DNA from: Omnitrophica bacterium GWA2_52_8
GTDB taxonomy: Bacteria > Omnitrophota > Omnitrophia > Omnitrophales > Aquincolibacteriaceae
Length of the DNA stretch: 7,489 nucleotides
Assembly (NCBI GenBank): GCA_001804025.1
Contig: MHFC01000046.1
Coordinates: 2,694-10,182, forward strand
Direction: 5' to 3'
Each line of letters begins with the position of its first letter. The stretch's first letter is position 1. This document shows positions 6,001 to 7,489 of the stretch, one piece after another. The notes beneath the pieces are model-generated. The model was given only the letters and a program-made list of their open reading frames with translations. It had not been told where the DNA came from and did not search any database. The position numbers were made by a program, and so were the translations under genes.

Positions 6001-7489
6001 ATCTCTCACCGCAATGGGCAGCATTTGATTAATGTCCGGCTCCTTGTGCCGGAACTGTGCGCCGGCGATATCTCCTTTCTCCAAAAAATACTGATTTAAA
6101 ACACCCTGCGGAAAAAAGCCTCTTGCCGGTCTAGTGAGATCAGAACTTATGCGTCTTACACCGTAAACTTGCATGGTAAGAACCAAGAGCATATGAATAA
6201 AGGAATTGGTAATAAACGTATTTGTGTCCAACCGTTCGCCTAGAAAACGTTTGGCATTTTCAAAACGCGCAAGCTGCTTTTCGTTCACAGGCTCATAATC
6301 TGTTTTCAATGAGCGCACTGCGGGGATGAGTTGCCGGAGGTTTGTTTTGACGGTTTCTTTGGAAGTTACACTCAGCCGGATAACAAGCGTTCGATCAACG
6401 CTTGCTTCACTTGGTTTCAGCCACTGAACACGCTGAAATAAAACGGGATTTTTTATAGCCATCATGCTCATCCAGGGGACCCGTTCGAACCATCCGTAAG
6501 GTTTAATTAATAGTTGAAGATTCATCTGGTTTCCGGTCGATCGAATCAGTGGGTTAATTTGACCGTCGATACGGGAAGGCATTTCGCCGAGCGCTTGCAA
6601 AACCCATTGTCGTTGTATGCCCGTTAGCTCAGGAGTCAATACATTGGAAGGCAGTCTTAAGTCCGCCGCGATAGAATTAAAACGCGCTTCGGAGCGGGAA
6701 AGAGAGTCCCGTAAAGTGGCTCTCTTCTCTAAAATCACAGCATAGGATGAAAGTTCGTATGGGCGCTGCATCACAGCCTGAATCGCTTCGGCCGGAATCA
6801 TTGCAGCGGCAAGAAGTTCCGGCGGATACTCGCTATGTCCCTGAACCGGGCTGGCATCGCCCAGCAATACATCGGATACAAACTCGTCTTTGATATTCCG
6901 AAGGGCATTCCTATGCGGAAACGTCGCCGCAGAATTGGTCAAAAGTGTAAATAGCTGTGCCGCGGGATTCGCGCCAAAAATCACCGGCGCCCGGTACGAA
7001 GCTTCTTCACTGGCTACACTTTCTTGCGCCCTCACCGAGGGACCAAAATAATGATTCAATTCGTGGATCACCAGACCTTCAACCGCATCCCGGATGACCG
7101 CGGCATCTCGAAGTGCGGCATCCTCAAATTTCTCCCGGGGATACGCCTGGTTCAACAGCCATTGTTCCAGGGTAACAGGTGAGCCCCGAATATTCCGGAC
7201 CCGTTCAAGAGTCGCATTCACCGCACGCAAAGCTTCTTCCGTCAGGATATAAATTCCATCGGGTTCGGCGAAGGCAGCCCCCTGAAAATCGACAGGGTAA
7301 TTATCTTTTGAAACCGTCTTGATCAAATAAACGGGTATGCTCTCAGCGCCGAGAAAAGCTTCATATTGGACAATAACTTCATATCCATTTTGCGTCGTGC
7401 GTTTGGCTTGTTTGGCGGCGACGCTTACCGCCCCCAAAATCTCGGCAAGCTCATCGGCATCCATACGGTCTTCCGCATCAAACTCCCGG
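1..7489 (-). CDS. Giant multi-module membrane-associated protein with metallopeptidase-like and HEAT-like modules, open at both ends
   Basis: The reverse complement read from base 7488 to base 1 gives 2,496 sense codons without a stop, so the gene enters at the right edge and leaves at the left edge. No start codon choice can be made. The protein contains three HExxH motifs, three membrane-spanning candidates, one Tat-like segment, three HEAT-like helical regions and a sigma region 4-like helix-turn-helix. The modules are separated by copies of the peptide R-S-E-A-R. Composition looks like a normal coding sequence throughout, and no frameshift was seen. I do not recognise the whole protein. 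Giant genes and R-S-E-A-R-rich proteins are, to my recollection, typical of Omnitrophota. Cell-envelope localisation is inferred from the hydrophobic segments. The overall function is unknown. Confidence 0.93.
88..240 (-). other. Module H: helix-turn-helix resembling sigma-70 region 4
   Basis: Residues 2417-2467 read like region 4 of a sigma-70 factor. T-R-T-E (2418-2421) corresponds to the start of the first helix. G-K-T-L-N-E-I-S (2431-2438) matches the usual G-K-T-L-x-E-I-G. R-x-R-P-K-Q-V-E-A-A-A (2449-2459) matches R-x-R-V-R-Q-I-E-A-K-A, the recognition helix that contacts the -35 element. A DNA-binding module within a membrane protein is unexpected. The preceding L-S-D-E-Q-S (2401-2406) and the following P-G-E-R (2470-2473) also fit. 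Other HTH families are possible, and the resemblance was judged by eye. Confidence 0.4.
322..339 (-). repeat. Variant RSEAR repeat copy 7, RSELRS (residues 2384-2389)
   Basis: The coding strand reads CGTTCCGAATTGCGGAGC, giving R-S-E-L-R-S in the same phase as the other copies. The centre has changed (GAATTG in place of GAAGCG), but an inverted symmetry remains: cgctccg on the plus strand at 321-327 faces cggaacg at 333-339. It separates modules G and H. Confidence 0.6.
340..1368 (-). other. Module G: exported helical domain after the Tat-like segment, not recognised
   Basis: Residues 2041-2383 form a mostly helical region of about 340 residues rich in Trp, Tyr, Glu and Arg. Apart from the decayed HExxH-like segment near residues 2149-2160, no motif was recognised. 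The hydrophobic helix around residues 2215-2232 (A-L-G-A-I-A-V-A-F) is too short and interrupted to be a confident membrane span. The domain would be exported if the Tat-like segment is used. Confidence 0.45.
979..1140 (-). other. Module G: decayed HExxH-like segment (REAYG)
   Basis: Residues 2117-2170. A strand N-I-Q-I-N-S is followed by helices and L-L-E-R-E-A-Y-G-L-Y-L-V-G-H. Aligned to module B, R-E-A-Y-G-L-x-L-x-x-x-H replaces H-E-A-L-H-L-x-L-x-x-H, keeping E-A and two leucines but losing both zinc histidines. If the relationship is real, this is an inactive peptidase-like domain. The alignment is short and made by eye. Confidence 0.3.
1369..1443 (-). other. Internal twin-arginine (Tat) signal-like segment (residues 2016-2040)
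   Basis: T-R-R-R-F-L-Q-T at 2017-2024 matches the Tat consensus S/T-R-R-x-F-L-K. It is followed by a moderately hydrophobic, glycine/alanine-containing core (G-G-A-L-L-T-A-G-A-F-W-F-A-W) of the kind seen in Tat signal peptides. Tat signals normally sit at the N-terminus of proteins exported in folded form. Here the motif lies more than 2,000 residues into the chain, after a charged helix and R-S-E-A-R copy 6. There is no clear A-x-A signal peptidase site, so it could act as an anchor. It supports module G having once been a separate exported protein. Confidence 0.6.
1453..1683 (-). other. Charged helix, possible coiled coil, leading to the Tat-like segment
   Basis: Residues 1936-2012 are almost entirely Lys, Arg, Glu, Asp, Ala, Leu and Gln, with no proline or glycine after residue 1936. 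They probably form a long charged helix, possibly a coiled coil. R-S-E-A-R copy 6 is embedded in this helix, and the sequence after the repeat is notably basic (A-K-K-K-E-T-E-K-I-S-R-R). Confidence 0.5.
1513..1536 (-). repeat. RSEAR palindromic repeat copy 6, with a tandem partial unit (residues 1985-1992)
   Basis: The coding strand has CGCTCCGAC followed by CGCTCCGAAGCGCGG, giving R-S-D then R-S-E-A-R. The partial unit shares eight bases with the start of the full unit, so this is a direct tandem of the CGCTCCGA half. It lies 32 residues before the hydrophobic part of the Tat-like segment. Confidence 0.85.
1711..2076 (-). other. Module F: metallopeptidase-like domain with HERFH motif
   Basis: This covers residues 1805-1926. 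The strand T-G-I-L-F-S (1818-1823) is followed 21 residues after its start by H-E-R-F-H (1839-1843), an HExxH zinc-binding pattern. Downstream come L-Q-A-G-Y-x-x-x-L-K (1868-1877) and V-Y-x-N-T-x-x-Y-x-x-E (1888-1897), matching module B nearly position for position. Acidic residues E1852 and E1861 are possible third ligands. Residues 1668-1800 before it are helical and contain a separate H-E-F-L-A-H stretch that does not fit the zincin spacing. Activity is inferred from the motif only. Confidence 0.6.
2242..2256 (-). repeat. Possible decayed RSEAR copy (residues 1745-1749)
   Basis: The coding strand reads TGGTCCGAAGCGCCG, giving W-S-E-A-P. It keeps the TCCGAAGCG core and the reading phase of the other copies but lacks the first and last arginine codons. 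It could be chance. It lies inside module F and not at a module boundary. Confidence 0.25.
2488..2502 (-). repeat. RSEAR palindromic repeat copy 5 (residues 1663-1667)
   Basis: The coding strand reads CGTTCCGAAGCGAGA, giving R-S-E-A-R with two changed bases in the core flank (CGT and AGA as arginine codons). It is followed at once by a methionine (residue 1668) and the start of module F, which has no membrane segment. Confidence 0.8.
2719..2937 (-). other. Module E: HEAT-like helical region
   Basis: Residues 1518-1590 begin with L-E-S-R-D-P-K-V-R-T-A-A-A-V-R-L-A (1522-1538), a good match to the HEAT/PBS-lyase-like consensus in which D-P-x-V-R precedes an alanine-rich helix. One or two further helical pairs follow. 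This is the third module in a row that places HEAT-like repeats after a membrane segment. The remainder up to residue 1662 is not recognised. Confidence 0.5.
2953..3291 (-). other. Module E: Pro/Ser/Thr/Ala-rich linker
   Basis: Residues 1400-1512 are rich in Pro, Ser, Thr, Gly, Ala and Gln with scattered charged residues and no regular helix pattern. They probably form a disordered spacer between membrane segment 3 and the following helical region. Such spacers are common in envelope-anchored proteins. No motif was recognised. Confidence 0.55.
3310..3372 (-). other. Transmembrane segment 3 (residues 1373-1393)
   Basis: A hydrophobic run of about 21 residues (G-I-V-W-S-M-V-V-L-A-S-A-A-A-V-T-V-P-L-I-W) has positive charge on both sides: R-S-E-A-R-L-K-V-K before it and R-G-R-G-R after it. 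Orientation cannot be decided well from charge alone. It does not share the R-F-S-x-R lead-in of segments 1 and 2. Confidence 0.75.
3385..3399 (-). repeat. RSEAR palindromic repeat copy 4 (residues 1364-1368)
   Basis: The coding strand reads CGCTCCGAAGCGCGG, giving R-S-E-A-R. The palindromic core is exact. It ends only four residues before membrane segment 3, so the repeat itself supplies part of the positive charge in front of that segment. Confidence 0.85.
3454..3654 (-). other. Module D: short HEAT-like helical region
   Basis: Residues 1279-1345 contain L-S-D-P-D-L-D-L-Q-N-R followed by an alanine/leucine helix, then L-E-N-E-K-N-Q-T-V-R-E-K-L. Both resemble the turn and second-helix signature of HEAT-like repeats. 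The order R-S-E-A-R, basic linker, membrane segment, helical repeats copies that of module C, but the region is much shorter (module D is about 215 residues against about 459). The part between residues 1211 and 1278 is not recognised. Confidence 0.5.
3859..3918 (-). other. Transmembrane segment 2, signal-anchor-like (residues 1191-1210)
   Basis: A hydrophobic stretch (L-L-I-T-T-S-L-A-V-L-I-S-W-A-G...) is preceded by the basic cluster K-K-G-R-R-G-R-F-S-V-R. It resembles segment 1 in spacing after R-S-E-A-R (37 against 36 residues), in the R-x-R-F-S-x-R lead-in, in an internal W, and in the closing W-V-R. It predicts N-in, C-out orientation, the same as segment 1. No span that could return the chain to the cytoplasm was seen between them. 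Confidence 0.75.
4028..4047 (-). repeat. RSEAR palindromic repeat copy 3 (residues 1149-1153)
   Basis: The coding core is CGTTCCGAAGCGCGC, encoding R-S-E-A-R at 4030-4044. Flanking bases extend the inverted symmetry: the plus strand reads gagcg, a 10-base centre, then cgctc. It marks the boundary between modules C and D, 37 residues before membrane segment 2. Confidence 0.85.
4445..4467 (-). repeat. 12-bp tandem duplication encoding KEYG-KEYG
   Basis: The plus strand shows ccatattcctt twice at a period of 12 bases (4445 and 4457). It encodes K-E-Y-G twice in tandem at residues 1008-1015. It is in frame and probably arose by slippage. It is unrelated to the R-S-E-A-R repeats. Confidence 0.8.
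4489..4950 (-). other. Module C: HEAT-like alpha-helical repeats
   Basis: Residues about 847-1000 contain units matching the bacterial HEAT/PBS-lyase-like pattern L-x-[ND/S]-P-D-x-x-V-R-x-x-A/T. Two clear examples are L-A-N-P-D-A-Q-V-R at 857-865 and L-N-S-P-D-A-G-V-R at 934-942, each followed by an A/L-rich helix. Such repeats form a curved helical scaffold for protein binding. The position after membrane segment 1 suggests an exported scaffold anchored to the membrane. Residues 1010-1148 continue as charged helices that I cannot name. Confidence 0.6.
5239..5298 (-). other. Transmembrane segment 1, signal-anchor-like (residues 731-750)
   Basis: Twenty mostly hydrophobic residues (S-F-L-V-F-S-A-M-T-V-L-G-W...) are preceded by a very basic stretch, residues about 715-729, with K-K-R and several more Arg. 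By the positive-inside rule this predicts an N-terminus in the cytoplasm and export of what follows. It looks like the signal anchor of a separate protein although it lies at least 730 residues into the chain. It is clearly related to segment 2: both have R-x-R-F-S-[LV]-R before and W-[IV]-R after. Confidence 0.75.
5407..5421 (-). repeat. RSEAR palindromic repeat copy 2 (residues 690-694)
   Basis: The coding strand reads CGCTCCGAAGCGCGT, identical over 15 bases to copy 1. It separates the module B peptidase-like domain from the basic linker and membrane segment of module C, 36 residues ahead of that membrane segment. Confidence 0.85.
5539..5898 (-). other. Module B: metallopeptidase-like domain with HEALH motif
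   Basis: This covers residues 531-650. A strand-like E-G-I-Y-V-S (545-550) is followed 22 residues after its start by H-E-A-L-H (567-571), the zinc-binding HExxH pattern. H577, E579 and E587 follow within about 20 residues as possible ligands. The domain aligns by eye with module F across its length. Shared features are an aliphatic/aromatic strand before G-I, the S-x-E helix, HExxH, L-Q-x-G-Y-x-x-x-L-K (581-590 here), and V-F/Y-x-N-T-x-x-Y-x-x-E (603-612 here). This makes B and F paralogous domains of one unnamed peptidase-like family. Activity and substrate are unknown. Confidence 0.6.
5899..6681 (-). other. Module B, N-terminal part: unrecognised mixed helical region
   Basis: This covers residues 270-530. 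I do not recognise a domain here. The region has no R-S-E-A-R copy and no convincing membrane segment. Residues about 428-445 are moderately hydrophobic but contain His, Asn and Gln. The stretch just before the second HExxH domain is strongly charged and helical (about residues 490-530). It seems slightly more A/T-rich by eye than the left third of the window. It may be an extension of the peptidase domain that follows. Confidence 0.5.
6682..6696 (-). repeat. RSEAR palindromic repeat copy 1 (residues 265-269)
   Basis: The coding strand reads CGCTCCGAAGCGCGT, giving R-S-E-A-R. The core can form a 4-bp stem (CGCT/AGCG) with a 4-base loop. It lies between the module A metallopeptidase-like domain and module B, and no membrane segment follows it. 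Confidence 0.85.
6994..7260 (-). other. Module A: metallopeptidase-like domain with HELNH motif
   Basis: This covers residues 77-165 of the giant protein. A beta-strand-like stretch (D-G-I-Y-I, residues 77-81) is followed by helices and the motif H-E-L-N-H at residues 142-146. HExxH is the zinc-binding signature of zincin metallopeptidases: the two histidines bind zinc and the glutamate is the catalytic base. Acidic residues E156, E161 and E162 downstream could provide a third zinc ligand, but I cannot place the family. The domain probably belongs with the HExxH domains of modules B and F, which share the G-I-Y/L strand before the motif. The spacing from strand to motif is longer here (about 64 residues against about 22). 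Peptidase activity is inferred from the motif only. Confidence 0.5.

Noticed and set aside
6063..6082. Strong Shine-Dalgarno-like AAGGAGAT on the minus strand inside the giant frame
   Set aside because: No ATG, GTG or TTG start follows at usable spacing, and it encodes ordinary residues (E-K-G-D-I) of the continuous frame.
6156..6210. Possible extra membrane segment at residues about 428-445
   Set aside because: The stretch contains His, Asn and Gln, has no clear basic flank of the kind seen before segments 1 and 2, and is too polar to call.
322..6696. CRISPR array made of the palindromic repeats
   Set aside because: The repeats are only 12-15 bases, lie 645 to 1,377 bases apart, and sit in frame within coding sequence. 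CRISPR spacers are short and of even length.

Overview
The window is the interior of one giant protein-coding gene on the minus strand. Reading the reverse complement from position 7488 down to position 1 gives 2,496 consecutive sense codons with no stop. Neither the start nor the end of the gene lies inside the window, so the product is longer than 2,496 residues. No RNA gene, transposase, CRISPR array, promoter or plus-strand gene could be supported. Residue numbers below count from the first in-frame codon at 7488, and residue n occupies bases 7491-3n down to 7489-3n.

The likely source is an uncultivated bacterium of the Omnitrophota (former OP3). I infer this from two traits that I recall for that phylum: very large genes, and the recurring peptide R-S-E-A-R. 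R-S-E-A-R occurs here six times exactly and once in a variant form, always in the same reading phase, and always encoded by a near-identical short palindrome (CGCTCCGAAGCG). This assignment is from memory and not from a database search.

Layout in protein order, from the right end of the window to the left. Module A (residues 1-264) has an HExxH metallopeptidase-like motif. Module B (270-689) is an unrecognised region followed by a second HExxH domain. Module C (690-1148) is a basic linker, a membrane segment and HEAT-like helical repeats. Module D (1149-1363) is a shorter paralogue of module C. Module E (1364-1662) has a membrane segment, a Pro/Ser/Ala-rich linker and a HEAT-like region. Module F (1663-1984) has a third HExxH domain and a charged helix. 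Module G (1985-2383) has a Tat-signal-like segment followed by a helical domain with a decayed peptidase-like motif. Module H (2384-2496) has a helix-turn-helix resembling sigma-70 region 4. A copy of the R-S-E-A-R palindrome sits at each boundary.

The most interesting reading is that this is a chain of former, or still separable, proteins. Several modules start like independent secreted or membrane proteins, with basic residues and then a hydrophobic segment or Tat motif a short distance after an R-S-E-A-R. Two consecutive membrane segments (residues 731-750 and 1191-1210) both carry their positive charge on the N-terminal side with no obvious membrane span between them. That is hard to reconcile with one uncut chain. 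Either the giant gene arose by fusion of separate genes, with the palindromes at the seams, or the product is a polyprotein cut near the R-S-E-A-R seams. The metallopeptidase-like modules are possible but unproven candidates for the cutting enzyme.
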